From Idiomarinaceae bacterium (lineage in GTDB: Bacteria > Pseudomonadota > Gammaproteobacteria > Enterobacterales > Alteromonadaceae), in the NCBI GenBank assembly GCA_002685255.1, contig NYWU01000001.1:210599-274598 (forward strand): DNA of 64,000 nucleotides. The letters run 5' to 3'. Shown one piece after another: positions 1 to 8,281 of this stretch. Within the stretch, counting starts at the first letter, position 1; every line of letters begins with the position of its first letter. The position numbers and the translations under genes are program-made. Under the pieces are notes generated by a model, which was not told the DNA's origin, ran no database searches, and saw only the letters and a program-made list of their open reading frames with translations.

Positions 1-926
1 GCGATACGTAACACCGAACTGCGTGCGCGTGGGTTCAACTCAAGCTCTGCTGCACTGGGTTTAATCGCCTTGCTTTCCAGTGCTAAACGACGATCTTTAT
101 TCAGTTCTGCTTCAGTGATCGGCAGCCCAGGGGGTACCTGTTTGGGTTGGCTGTGAGTTCGCATAAAGCGTTTCACGATGCGATCTTCCAAACTATGAAA
201 ACTGATGACAACTAGGCGCCCATCTTCTTTTAACGCAGTCAACGACGCTTCTAGCGCATCTTCGATTTGTTCTAACTCACGATTCACATGTATGCGAATC
301 GCCTGGAAGCTACGGGTCGCAGGATGCTTATGCTTTTCTTTCGATGGCACTAACCGGCCGATCAACTCAGCTAGTTGACGGGTTCGAGTAAACGGCTTTT
401 GTTCACGATCATGAACAATGGCTCGCGCAATTTTTCGCGCAAACCGTTCTTCACCGTAGGTTTTCAACACATAAGTAATATCATCTTCTTCGGCGTAACT
501 AAGCCAGTCTGCAGCCGTTTCACCACGACTGCTATCCATACGCATATCTAAAGGTCCGTCACGCATGAAACTAAAACCACGCTCAGCATCATCAAGTTGT
601 GGGGATGAGACGCCAAGATCAAATAAAATACCTGTGACTTGGTGAGCAAGCTGTTGCTGCTCTATGATGCGCGCAAGATCGCTAAATGGGGTGTGAATAA
701 TACTAAAGCGCTCATCATCTGCCAGCGCTTGGGCTGACGCTATTGCCTGTGGGTCTTGGTCAAGGGCAATGACACGCCCTTTGGGGGATAATTTGTTCAG
801 TAACGCACGCGTATGACCGCCACGACCGAAGGTGGCGTCTATATAGATCCCATCGGGGTCCGTCACAAGTGCGTGAATGGACTCCTCGAGGAGCACTGAA
901 ATATGCGGTGCGTTTTGCTCAGTCAT
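1..926 (-). CDS. rsmH: 16S rRNA m4C1402 methyltransferase RsmH (partial)
   Basis: RsmH methylates N4 of cytosine 1402 in the decoding centre of 16S rRNA, using S-adenosylmethionine. The N-terminal ~308 residues are visible; the last few codons lie beyond the left edge. Seen in the translation: the SAM-binding GRGGHT motif near residue 35, [10 protein letters not shown] and [16 protein letters not shown] further on, and [12 protein letters not shown] near the C-terminus, all typical of the MraW/RsmH family. Its ATG shares one base with the mraZ stop (TAATG), so the two are translationally coupled as in the dcw cluster of other gammaproteobacteria. Identification is firm; only the 3' end is missing. 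Confidence 0.97.
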   Translation of the reverse strand, partial: MTEQNAPHISVLLEESIHALVTDPDGIYIDATFGRGGHTRALLNKLSPKGRVIALDQDPQAIASAQALADDERFSIIHTPFSDLARIIEQQQLAHQVTGILFDLGVSSPQLDDAERGFSFMRDGPLDMRMDSSRGETAADWLSYAEEDDITYVLKTYGEERFARKIARAIVHDREQKPFTRTRQLAELIGRLVPSKEKHKHPATRSFQAIRIHVNRELEQIEDALEASLTALKEDGRLVVISFHSLEDRIVKRFMRTHSQPKQVPPGLPITEAELNKDRRLALESKAIKPSAAELELNPRARSSVLRI

Positions 927-1384
927 TAAAGTGAAAAGTCTTCTAGTCGTTCATTTAACTCAAAGTCACCTTCTTGTTCGACCTTGAGATCCTCTGCAAT
1001 CTGCTGCTGCCAAGCCTCTTCTGACCAAATTTCAAATTTATTCAGTTGCCCAACTAACATCAGTTTTTTCTCTAGCCCTGCATGCAAACGCAGCGGCGAG
1101 GAAATCAGTAAGCGACCATTTTTATCCATGTCGCAATCGTCAGCGTGGCCCAGTAAAAGGCGCTGCAAGCGTCGCTCGGTGGGGTTCATGCTGGATAACT
1201 GTGTCAATTTTTTCTCGATGACTTGCCATTCTGGTAATGGGTATAACAACAGGCACGGCTGCTTGATATCGATGGTGCAGACCATCTTACCGTCACAGTC
1301 GATCGACAGCGCATGACGATACTTGGCGGGTATAGCCAAGCGTCCTTTACTGTCTAAGTTTATTGTTGTTGCACCACGAAACAT
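926..1384 (-). CDS. mraZ: Transcriptional regulator MraZ
   Basis: MraZ is the first gene of the division/cell-wall (dcw) cluster and represses its own promoter by binding spaced GTGGG-type repeats. The 152-residue product starts [16 protein letters not shown] and matches the E. coli protein in length; two AbrB-like swapped-hairpin halves are recognisable ([13 protein letters not shown] and [13 protein letters not shown]). An in-frame ATG sits 16 codons upstream, but I chose 1384 because AGGTGAC stands just before it and the family begins at this methionine. The stop overlaps the rsmH start by one base. The operator and promoter immediately upstream support autoregulation. Confidence 0.96.
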   Translation of the reverse strand: MFRGATTINLDSKGRLAIPAKYRHALSIDCDGKMVCTIDIKQPCLLLYPLPEWQVIEKKLTQLSSMNPTERRLQRLLLGHADDCDMDKNGRLLISSPLRLHAGLEKKLMLVGQLNKFEIWSEEAWQQQIAEDLKVEQEGDFELNERLEDFSL

Positions 1385-1403
1385 GATGTCACCTGATCGT
1401 TGC

Positions 1404-1432
1404 GATCCACAATTATCCACAAATCCCCACAA
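1404..1432 (-). promoter_or_regulatory. MraZ operator: three GTGGR repeats, 10-bp period
   Basis: On the minus strand TGTGGGGATT, TGTGGATAAT and TGTGGATCGC follow one another at an exact 10-base period, just downstream of the predicted -10 and before the mraZ ribosome-binding site. MraZ of E. coli is known to bind tandem TGGGN repeats separated by 5-base spacers at this position. The first repeat fits that consensus and the other two carry GTGGA instead of GTGGG. Confidence 0.8.
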
Positions 1433-1438
1433 TGTTAC

Positions 1439-1468
1439 AGTCTAGGTAGATAAGATTCCCACTGTCAA
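1439..1468 (-). promoter_or_regulatory. Sigma70 promoter of mraZ-rsmH
   Basis: Minus strand: a perfect -35 TTGACA (1463-1468), an 18-base spacer, then -10 TAGACT (1439-1444). The start point would fall near 1432, at the first MraZ repeat, so a bound repressor would sit on the early transcribed region. No other gene start is near. Confidence 0.65.
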
Positions 1469-1640
1469 GTTTTATCACGCGCCTAAACACGCTTTTACAC
1501 AGGCTTTATCAGCTCCGAGGAATAGCTTGAGAGCCGTTAAGAAAGATATCGATCTCAACGCAGACCCGATCGGGATCAGTTAAGTGAATGATAATTATAA
1601 ATTAATTAGGCGTTATAACTGGACGGTCAATAAAGAAAGG

Positions 1641-1999
1641 AGGTGAAGAAGCCCGCCGATAAGCCGGGTTTTGTCGTGGACAATCATTCATCTAGTAATA
1701 CGGTTGCCCGTATTCTCAAGCAGTCTACCCGGGTTCAACGCGGGCCGCGCCAACGAACCCCTATTTGACCTTGCTCCGAGTGGAGTTTACCGTGCCACGT
1801 ACTGTTGCCAGACGCGCGGTGTGCTCTTACCACACCCTTTCACCCTTACCTGAGCCGCAAGCGGCCATCGGCGGTTTGCTCTCTGTTGCACTAGTCGTCA
1901 GCTTTCACTGCCCAGGCGTTACCTGGCACTCTGCCCTATGGAGCCCGGACTTTCCTCCCCTTACCGAAAACGATAAGCAGCGATTGCCTGGCAGGCTTC
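1641..1999 (-). ncRNA. rnpB: RNase P RNA (M1 RNA)
   Basis: This is the catalytic RNA that matures the 5' ends of tRNAs. The minus strand carries the hallmark segments in order: GAAGCC at the 5' end, GGGGAGGAAAGTCCGGGC (P3/P4 region), CAGAGAGCAAACCGCC, GGTAAGGGTGAAAGG, AGTGGTAAACTCC-like J regions, AATAGGGGTTCG, AACCCGGGTAGACTGCTTGAG, and the 3' segment GATGAATGATTGTCCACGACA ending in CACCT. About 359 nucleotides, bacterial type A length. It is transcribed toward mraZ with its own promoter just upstream. Ends are set by alignment to the E. coli RNA from memory and may shift by a few bases. Confidence 0.95.
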
Positions 2000-2010
2000 T
2001 TCAGGCGGCG

Positions 2011-2039
2011 ATTCTACGCATTTAGCCGACGCTATACAA
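2011..2039 (-). promoter_or_regulatory. Sigma70 promoter of rnpB
   Basis: Minus strand -35 TTGTAT (2034-2039) and -10 TAGAAT (2011-2016) with a 17-base spacer. The -10 ends 12 bases before the expected 5' end of RNase P RNA, and the promoter begins right after the rsmI stop codon. Confidence 0.7.
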
Positions 2040-2044
2040 ATGTT

Positions 2045-2920
2045 TTAGTCGTCTGACTGGGCAATCGCCCATTGGTAAAGTGCATTTTTGCGGCCACCAT
2101 AAAGCTCAGCTGTCACCGCGGCTGCTTTTTTCAAAGGCAGGTGCTGCATTAATAAGGTAACGGCGCGTTGCTGCTCCACGCTGATTTGATCGTCCTGCGC
2201 GGTTTCCTTCTCGACGCCACCGATCATCAACACCATTTCGCCGCGCTTTTGGTTGCTGTCTTCATGCATTTGGGCAAGCAATTCACTCGCGGTTCCGCTC
2301 AAATAGGTTTCATATTGCTTTGACAACTCACGGGCTAACACCACATGACGACAGGGCAAGATTTCAGCGAGATCTTCAAGGCATGATTCAATCCGGTGCG
2401 GGCTTTCATAAAACACAACAGAACGGGTTTGATCGGCTAGGTGTGCAAACGCCTTTTTACGCGCCGCAGATTTGGCGGGCAGGAAGCCCTCAAACATAAA
2501 TTTGTCCGTTGCTAAGCCAGAACCGGCGAGCGCCGTTACAAAAGCGCAGGCACCTGGTAACGCGACAACGGGGATCTGCTCCGCGCGACATTCGCGCACA
2601 ATCACATAGCCGGGGTCACTGATGAGCGGCATGCCGGCGTCACTGATCAATGCAATATTTAAACCTTGCTTCAGCTTTTCAATCAGTTGCCCTGCTCGAC
2701 TACTCTCGTTGTGCTCATGCACTGACAACACCTGCGTACTAACATTATATTGTTGCAGTAAAGGTCTACTATGACGTGTATCTTCCGCAGCAATTAGGTC
2801 AACCTGCTGTAAAGTCGTCACCGCTCGTTCCGTCATATCCGCCAAATTACCTATTGGAGTCGGCACAATATATAACGTTCCTAAGCTTTGCGATGACTTT
2901 TCACTTTGTTGCTGTGACAT
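2045..2920 (-). CDS. rsmI: 16S rRNA 2'-O-ribose C1402 methyltransferase RsmI
   Basis: RsmI adds the ribose methyl group at the same 16S nucleotide, C1402, that RsmH methylates on the base. The 291-residue protein has the tetrapyrrole-methylase fold: GTLYIVPTPIGNLADMT near residue 14, AAEDTRHS, ISDAGMPLISDPG and VALPGACAFVTAL for SAM binding, then FYESPHRI in the second lobe. It is transcribed divergently from lpoA, the arrangement seen in E. coli (yraL/yraM). The first ~13 residues are Ser/Gln-rich and probably flexible. Confidence 0.96.
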   Translation of the reverse strand: MSQQQSEKSSQSLGTLYIVPTPIGNLADMTERAVTTLQQVDLIAAEDTRHSRPLLQQYNVSTQVLSVHEHNESSRAGQLIEKLKQGLNIALISDAGMPLISDPGYVIVRECRAEQIPVVALPGACAFVTALAGSGLATDKFMFEGFLPAKSAARKKAFAHLADQTRSVVFYESPHRIESCLEDLAEILPCRHVVLARELSKQYETYLSGTASELLAQMHEDSNQKRGEMVLMIGGVEKETAQDDQISVEQQRAVTLLMQHLPLKKAAAVTAELYGGRKNALYQWAIAQSDD

Positions 2921-3005
2921 GGTGATTCCGTTGTGTTGTAATTCGAGTAGCGACTTATAGTATCATTTAACTTTAAACACGTGATAATTTTGCTAGGCGG
3001 TGAGT

Positions 3006-4853
3006 GTGAACGTATCGAGTCAATCTAAAGGTTTATCATTAGCGACCTACGCTAAACGGGCTATCATTTGTTTGGCCGCCGCCTTGCTTATAAGCTGTGC
3101 ACAGTCGCCTCAGCGCAGTACTCAGCCAACCACCTCACCCGTTGAGCAAAACGTTGTTACACCTGCCAATAAAGGCGATACCTTGACCGCCGAGCAGTGG
3201 CTGGAAAAAGCGCGTAATGAAGGTAATGCAGCGAGCCAACAAATGGCATTAGTCGAGGCCTCTTTCGCGTTTCAGAATCAGGGCAATTATCAACGCAGCG
3301 CAGCTATTCTGTCGCAACTTGACCCAACGACAATGCGCCCCTCAGATAAACGGTTATATGCGCTGTCGCTGGCACGCTGGTATCATCATAGTGGTGAGTG
3401 GCAACAAGTGGTTGAACAACTTGCTCCGATCATGAATCAATTCACTGATCGCCAGTTAAAACGTACCTCCTTGTTGCTCATCGCCGACGCTTACCAACAG
3501 CAAAAGCATTATTGGCAAGCCTTGAGTTACTTAGATGAGGCTTATCAAACCGATAGTAATATGAACCTCGATACGCTGTGGTCGGTCGCGCGCCAAGTGA
3601 ACAGCGAGCAACTACCTTCACAACGCCCCAACCGTACGAGCTTGGCGGGTTGGTGGCGGCTGATTGAGTCCACTCACCGGGCGCAATCTGCCGATAATCT
3701 GAAACAGGCGCTCGAGCAATGGCTAACTGCCTACAATCAACATTATGCCCGTTCAATTGTTGAGAGTTTCATAACTCATAACGACTTTCAGGTGATTAAA
3801 GAAGTGGCGGTACTGCTGCCGTTGTCGGGGAGTTATCGACTACAAGGCGAAGCCGTGCGCGATGGCATTATCGCGTCAGCGGCGCAGCTCGCTGACGTGC
3901 ATGTACGATTTTATGATACTGAAGCAGAAGACTTAACCGCACTGCAAGCCCGTCTGCTTGAAAACGAGCAGCAATTCGTCATCGGGCCGCTATTGAAAAA
4001 ACATGTCAATGCTTGGGTTCAACAACCGATGCTCGGCGTTACACAAGTTTACTTAAACCAGCCTGAATTGCCCGATGATGTCATTATTCCGAGTGGTCAT
4101 GTGACCTTCGCATTAGATAGTGAAACAGAAGCGGCACAAGCGGCTGACTACATTTCAGAAACAGCGAAACTCAGCAGTATCATTTTTGCGGCCAAAAGCG
4201 GTGCTGGTACTAAAATGGTCAATGCCTACAAACGCAGTTGGCCGACAGATAGTGAACGGACGGTTGAAAGCAGTTGGTATAGTAGCACTGAAGAAATGCA
4301 GTCCGCTGTTGAACATGCGTTAGGCGTCGCAGCGAGCGCGGAGCGTATTAGAAATGTAAAGATTGCAGCAGGTAAGATTATCGTCGATGCGCAAGAGCGC
4401 AGTCGTAGCGACGTCGATGCGATATACATTGCAGGTAATCTAGAACAAGCCCGACTTCTTAAGCCCTTTATTGATGTGAACCTGTCGCCCTTCGCACCGC
4501 CCGCCGATGTGTTTGCCAGTTCAGCCATTCACCGTGTAACTAATCAAACAGGGGACAACGACCTACGCGGTATTGTATTTACCGAAGCGCCTATTTTGTT
4601 GCCTAACCAGCAACCGTTTGCCATCAACACCTGGTTGAAGCTACACGCTAATGCGGATTTAAACGATGCGCGGTTAGTAGCAATGGGACACGATAGCCTT
4701 ACGGTATTGGAGCAGATCGACTCGTTACGCTGGATGCGTGGAAAGTCCATCAGCGGGATGACAGGCCGACTTTCCATACATTTAAATAATATTCATCGTC
4801 AGATGAGTTGGGCTAAATTGACGCCATCAGAGGTCAACGTTATCAAGCCCTAA
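3006..4853 (+). CDS. lpoA: Outer-membrane lipoprotein LpoA, activator of PBP1A
   Basis: LpoA reaches from the outer membrane through the sacculus to stimulate the transpeptidase PBP1A. The product (~615 residues) has a signal peptide ending in a lipobox, LISC, near residue 36; an N-terminal TPR-like helical domain (roughly 70-260) and a C-terminal periplasmic-binding-protein-like domain from about 268 (VAVLLPLSGSYRLQGEAVRDG). No ATG is available: GTG codons occur at 3000 and 3006. I prefer 3006 because AGG at 2995-2997 is then 8 bases away, while 3000 would abut it. The stop overlaps the next start (TAATG), giving coupling to yraN. Confidence 0.93.
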   Translation: MNVSSQSKGLSLATYAKRAIICLAAALLISCAQSPQRSTQPTTSPVEQNVVTPANKGDTLTAEQWLEKARNEGNAASQQMALVEASFAFQNQGNYQRSAAILSQLDPTTMRPSDKRLYALSLARWYHHSGEWQQVVEQLAPIMNQFTDRQLKRTSLLLIADAYQQQKHYWQALSYLDEAYQTDSNMNLDTLWSVARQVNSEQLPSQRPNRTSLAGWWRLIESTHRAQSADNLKQALEQWLTAYNQHYARSIVESFITHNDFQVIKEVAVLLPLSGSYRLQGEAVRDGIIASAAQLADVHVRFYDTEAEDLTALQARLLENEQQFVIGPLLKKHVNAWVQQPMLGVTQVYLNQPELPDDVIIPSGHVTFALDSETEAAQAADYISETAKLSSIIFAAKSGAGTKMVNAYKRSWPTDSERTVESSWYSSTEEMQSAVEHALGVAASAERIRNVKIAAGKIIVDAQERSRSDVDAIYIAGNLEQARLLKPFIDVNLSPFAPPADVFASSAIHRVTNQTGDNDLRGIVFTEAPILLPNQQPFAINTWLKLHANADLNDARLVAMGHDSLTVLEQIDSLRWMRGKSISGMTGRLSIHLNNIHRQMSWAKLTPSEVNVIKP

Positions 4854-5203
4854 TGTCTACCAGAAAACGTGGAATTGAAGGAGAGTCGCAAGCGAGTCGT
4901 TTCTTACGCAAGCATGGGCTCAATATTGTGCAACACAATTACCGTGTACCCTGCGGTGAAATTGATATCATTTGTCGCCAACGCGATACCTGGATATTTG
5001 TCGAGGTTAAACGACGTAAAAATAGCGAGTTTGCCTCAATTTTAGAACAAATTACTACGCGTCAGTGTCAACGCATCAGACGCGCCGCGCAGTACTTTTT
5101 AGTTGAACAACAAGTAAATGAGTACCTCGCAAAGATGCGCTTTGATATTATTACAATAAATGATAGCCAGGTTACGATTGAATGGTACAAGGACGCTTTT
5201 TAG
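4853..5203 (+). CDS. yraN: UPF0102 endonuclease-fold protein YraN
   Basis: A small 116-residue protein of the UPF0102 family, whose exact role is not settled. It has the restriction-endonuclease-like core: GE at residues 9-10, then CGEIDIICR followed by FVEVKRRK (the D-ExK nuclease signature, near residues 38 and 51-55), and a conserved QC..RI segment after it. It starts one base inside the lpoA stop and ends one base before the diaA ATG, so lpoA-yraN-diaA-dolP is one compact operon, the usual yraMNOP order. Confidence 0.93.
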   Translation: MSTRKRGIEGESQASRFLRKHGLNIVQHNYRVPCGEIDIICRQRDTWIFVEVKRRKNSEFASILEQITTRQCQRIRRAAQYFLVEQQVNEYLAKMRFDIITINDSQVTIEWYKDAF

Positions 5204-5204
5204 C

Positions 5205-5753
5205 ATGAACGAAGAACGTATTAAGGCGCTATTTACTGAAAGTATTCAAACGCAGATTTCTGCTATTGAAAGCCTTTCAGAACATATTGAAGATTGTGTA
5301 GAGCTGTTGGTCAACAGTTTGCTCGCCGGGCAACGTTTATTCGTCTGCGGCAGCGGCGCTAGCCATATGCTAGCTGAGCACTTCGCACGCGTGATGAATA
5401 TCGGTTATAAGATTGAACGCCCCGCGTTCCCCGTTATTGCACTAAATCAGTATGCTCAAGCGCAAGTTGCCTCGCTTGCTCAAGCAGGCGACCTGCTATT
5501 AGTTTTTGCGACACGTGAGAGTGATGACTCAGCGCTTATCGAAACTATGGAAACTGCGCTCAGTCGCAACATGATTATGGTAGCGATTACGGGTCAACAG
5601 AATGATATGGTTTCAGGATTGCTCGGTGCCAATGATTTGGAGTTGCAGATTCCGTCGTTAAACGAATCGCGCGTACTCGAGCAACAACTGTTAATCAGTC
5701 AGTGTATAAGTGAATTGGTTGAGAATACAATTTTCCCTCAGGAGCACGATTGA
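5205..5753 (+). CDS. diaA: DnaA initiator-associating protein DiaA
   Basis: DiaA is a SIS-domain protein that binds DnaA as a tetramer and promotes timely initiation at oriC. Length is 182 residues from MNEERIKALF; a start at 5160 inside yraN would add 15 unrelated residues and is rejected. The SIS core is visible in GQRLFVCGSGASHMLAEHFA (residues about 44-63) and LLVFATRESDD. Note ATRES where many SIS proteins have a Ser/Thr-rich phosphosugar-binding loop, in keeping with a non-enzymatic role. It lies between yraN and dolP with one-base gaps on both sides. Confidence 0.93.
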   Translation: MNEERIKALFTESIQTQISAIESLSEHIEDCVELLVNSLLAGQRLFVCGSGASHMLAEHFARVMNIGYKIERPAFPVIALNQYAQAQVASLAQAGDLLLVFATRESDDSALIETMETALSRNMIMVAITGQQNDMVSGLLGANDLELQIPSLNESRVLEQQLLISQCISELVENTIFPQEHD

Positions 5754-5754
5754 T

Positions 5755-6339
5755 ATGAGTCGTCATACACATACTATTCGTTGGTTACTTATCGCTGGGC
5801 TTTCGGTCCCGTTGCTACAAGGATGTGCAGCTGTAGCCGTTGGCGCGGCCGCGGTCGGTGTATCATCCGCAACCGATCCGCGCACCTTAGGTACGCAACT
5901 AGATGACCAAGCAATAGAGATGAAAGCGAACGCCAAACTAGGTAATGATAAACAATTGGAAGATTATCGCATCCGGGTAGTGAGCTATGGTAAGCAGGTA
6001 CTGCTCGTGGGCCAAGTCGACACCGATGCACAACGAGCTCGTGCAGAGGAAGTGATTTCGGATACTAACGGTATTGAGCGTATTTTCAATCAAATTCGTT
6101 TAGCTAGCAAAGCAGGCATAGCCACTCAGGCGAGTGATACGTGGATTTCAAGCCGTGTCCGTATGAAACTCATTGCCGACGATGAAGTAGACGCGACCGA
6201 CGTAAAAGTCGTTACCGAAAACGGCGAAGTGTTCTTACTTGGTATCGTTAACGATTCGGCAGCTGACAGAGCGGTTGAAATTGCGCGGAATATTGATGGT
6301 GTGCAGAAAGTGGTGAAAGCATTTAGTAGAGCGCGTTAG
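5755..6339 (+). CDS. dolP: Outer-membrane lipoprotein DolP (dual BON domain)
   Basis: DolP (YraP) sits at the inner leaflet of the outer membrane near division sites and supports envelope integrity. From the ATG at 5755 the protein has 194 residues: signal peptide with lipobox LLQGC near residue 22, then an Ala/Val-rich stretch, and two BON domains (about 50-118 and 128-194), with the conserved IRVVSYGKQVLLVGQVD and VKVVTENGEVFLLGIV strands. It ends the lpoA operon; its TAG lies in the loop of a 10-bp hairpin shared with convergent sspB. Confidence 0.94.
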   Translation: MSRHTHTIRWLLIAGLSVPLLQGCAAVAVGAAAVGVSSATDPRTLGTQLDDQAIEMKANAKLGNDKQLEDYRIRVVSYGKQVLLVGQVDTDAQRARAEEVISDTNGIERIFNQIRLASKAGIATQASDTWISSRVRMKLIADDEVDATDVKVVTENGEVFLLGIVNDSAADRAVEIARNIDGVQKVVKAFSRAR

Positions 6340-6349
6340 GCGCTCTACT
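6325..6349. terminator. Perfect hairpin at the dolP/sspB convergent junction
   Basis: AGTAGAGCGC (6325-6334), loop GTTAG, GCGCTCTACT (6340-6349): a perfect 10-bp stem whose loop contains the dolP stop codon TAG. No T-run follows on either strand, so it is not a canonical intrinsic terminator; it may block 3' exonucleases or assist Rho-type termination of both convergent transcripts. Confidence 0.6.
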
Positions 6350-6360
6350 CATGACGATAG

Positions 6361-6825
6361 TTATTTTATAACTTTTAAGTTCGGCTTCTTCTTGCTCGAA
6401 CTCTTACTCGAGGATTGCTCAGGTTTATTGCCTTCCACTGTATCCAAGGACACCGAAGGTGTCTCCTCAGATTCTTCAGCTTGTGGCATTTTATCTAACT
6501 GAGGTTCGGCTTCAAACATTGCGCCTGCGCCGTTTTCTCGGGCATAAATCGCTAATGCTGCGGTCATCGGCACGATGACTTCCATGGGTTGACCACCGAA
6601 ACGTGCATTGAAGCGTACTTCCGTATCCATGAGTTGCAAACCGACTACGGCAGTCGGTGAAATATTCAACACGATTTGTCCATCTTGAACAAACTGCTGC
6701 GGCACTTTTGTGCCAACGATAGTCGCATCAACTACCAAATGAGGCGTCAGTTGGTTGTCGACGATCCAGTCATAAAGCGCCCTCATTAGATAGGGACGCT
6801 TTGCTGTCATATCACTTAATTCCAT
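6361..6825 (-). CDS. sspB: ClpXP specificity-enhancing factor SspB
   Basis: SspB delivers ssrA-tagged stalled-translation products to the ClpXP protease. The 154-residue protein has the folded substrate-binding part at residues ~6-115 (KRPYLMRALYDWIVDNQ, LTPHLVVDA, VLNISP, VRFNARFGG, AIYARENGAGAMFE) and then a Ser/Glu-rich flexible linker ending in KKKPNLKVIK, the short basic tail that docks on the ClpX zinc domain. GGAG lies 5 bases before the ATG at 6825. It follows sspA by 27 bases in the same operon. Confidence 0.95.
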   Translation of the reverse strand: MELSDMTAKRPYLMRALYDWIVDNQLTPHLVVDATIVGTKVPQQFVQDGQIVLNISPTAVVGLQLMDTEVRFNARFGGQPMEVIVPMTAALAIYARENGAGAMFEAEPQLDKMPQAEESEETPSVSLDTVEGNKPEQSSSKSSSKKKPNLKVIK

Positions 6826-6852
6826 AACCGCTCCAATCGAAGGTTAAAAGAA

Positions 6853-7476
6853 TTAAAGACGCGCGATTTCTCGCTCAACATCGGTCAGTGACTCTTGAAA
6901 CGTTTTGCGTTCAAAAACTCGGACCATGTAAGCTTTTACGTCTTTTGCGCCTTGCCCTGTCAGCTCAATACCGTAGCTTGGCAGGCGCCATAATAGCGGG
7001 GCCAAATAACAATCGACTAAACTGAACTCTTCACTCATGAAGTAAGGAGTATCAGCAAAGATCGGTGCTAAAGATAAAATCCCTTCACGCAGTTCTTGGC
7101 GTGCTTGGTTATCTCCCGCCATGATTTTGTCCGCTAAGGTATACCAGTCACGTTCGATGCGGTGCATCATTAAACGGCTTGTACCTCGTGCTACGGGGTA
7201 AACAGGCATCAATGGCGGATGCGGAAAACGCTCATCGAGATATTCCATAATGATGTGAGCGTTATAAAGAACAAGCTCACGATCCACTAAAGTGGGTGTC
7301 GCGTCCGGATAAGGATTTAACTGCATTAAATCTTCAGGGCGCTCATCGCCACTGACAAAACTAATTTCTACCCCGACACCTTTCTCTGCTAGTACCAAGC
7401 GAACTTGGTGGCTCTTCAGATCGTTCTTGCTGGAATATAACGTCATCACTGAACGCTTATTTGCTGCAACCGCCAT
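6853..7476 (-). CDS. sspA: Stringent starvation protein A (RNA-polymerase-associated)
   Basis: SspA is a glutathione-S-transferase-fold protein that binds RNA polymerase and alters gene expression in stationary phase and acid stress. Length 207 residues: thioredoxin-like N-domain (MTLYSSKNDLKSHQVRLVLAEKGV at the start, then PTLVDRELVLYNAHIIMEYLDERFPHP in part) and an alpha-helical C-domain. The catalytic Ser/Cys of true GSTs is not kept, as usual for this family. GGAG precedes the ATG. It is separated from petC by a terminator, so sspA-sspB is its own unit. Confidence 0.95.
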   Translation of the reverse strand: MAVAANKRSVMTLYSSKNDLKSHQVRLVLAEKGVGVEISFVSGDERPEDLMQLNPYPDATPTLVDRELVLYNAHIIMEYLDERFPHPPLMPVYPVARGTSRLMMHRIERDWYTLADKIMAGDNQARQELREGILSLAPIFADTPYFMSEEFSLVDCYLAPLLWRLPSYGIELTGQGAKDVKAYMVRVFERKTFQESLTDVEREIARL

Positions 7477-7502
7477 GTATTTCTCCAGATAATTTCAACA
7501 GC

Positions 7503-7526
7503 AAAAGGGTGGCAAGCCACCCTTTT
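7503..7526 (-). terminator. Intrinsic terminator of the petABC operon
   Basis: AAAAGGGTGG (7503-7512), loop CAAG, CCACCCTTTT (7517-7526): a perfect 10-bp stem with flanking A and T runs, 20 bases beyond the petC stop. It is symmetrical, but petC is the only gene ending here; sspA starts immediately after it. Confidence 0.85.
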
Positions 7527-7546
7527 CTACTGAGCTCGAATACTGC

Positions 7547-8281
7547 TTACTTAAGATCTTTCCAGAACTCTTTCTTCAGCAACCAAGCTAAAATGGTGAA
7601 CACCAATAAGAAACCAAATACGAACCAGCCCATACGGCGTTGTTCAAGTTTCATTGGCTCACCCATATAGACCAAGAACGAAGTCAGGTCGAGCATCGCT
7701 TGATCGTATTCGCTTTCGGTTAAACGGCCTTTGCCATCGGTCTTAAGACCAACATAAACCTTTTGCATTTCGCCATCGATACGGCGCTCTTCATAGGTTT
7801 TCTCTGGCAAGCCTTGTAACTCTTGTAGTACGTGCGGCATACCCACATTTGGGAACACCGTGTTGTTAACACCAAACGGACGACTATCATCGCGATAGAA
7901 CGAACGTAAATAGGTATAAATCCAGTCTGGACCGCGCACGCGAGCTACGTTGGTCAAGTCAGGCGGCGGATTACCAAACCAAGCACCAGCTTTTTCAGGA
8001 GACATATTATTGGTGATAAGGTCACCCGCTTTGTCACCTGTAAACTGCAAGTTTTTCTGACCGACTTCCTCAGGAATGCCCAAGTCCTCAAACATACGGT
8101 TGTACCGCGCGTACTCGAGTGAATGACAGCCTAAGCAGTAGTTCATGAACAACTGTGCACCACGCTGTAATGACGCTTTGTCGTGCAAATCAACTTTTGC
8201 TTCGTCAAGCGGCACAGTGGGTCCCGCCGCAAATACGAGCGACGGGATAAGTGTAGCAAGAGCGATTAGTAATTTTTTCAT
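7547..8281 (-). CDS. petC: Cytochrome c1 of the bc1 complex
   Basis: Cytochrome c1 carries electrons from the Rieske centre to soluble or membrane cytochrome c. 244 residues: signal peptide (first ~19), heme c attachment motif CLGCH (residues 49-53), a likely axial methionine in VGMPH (about 148), and a single C-terminal membrane anchor (about 215-235, GWFVFGFLLVFTILAWLL). It is the last gene of petABC; its ATG overlaps the petB stop by one base. A terminator follows. Confidence 0.96.
   Translation of the reverse strand: MKKLLIALATLIPSLVFAAGPTVPLDEAKVDLHDKASLQRGAQLFMNYCLGCHSLEYARYNRMFEDLGIPEEVGQKNLQFTGDKAGDLITNNMSPEKAGAWFGNPPPDLTNVARVRGPDWIYTYLRSFYRDDSRPFGVNNTVFPNVGMPHVLQELQGLPEKTYEERRIDGEMQKVYVGLKTDGKGRLTESEYDQAMLDLTSFLVYMGEPMKLEQRRMGWFVFGFLLVFTILAWLLKKEFWKDLK

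Noticed and set aside
1585..1606. AATGATAAT stretch resembling a Fur box
   Set aside because: Only about 13 of 19 positions fit, the second half does not, and no iron-related gene is near; simple AT-rich intergenic DNA after rnpB.
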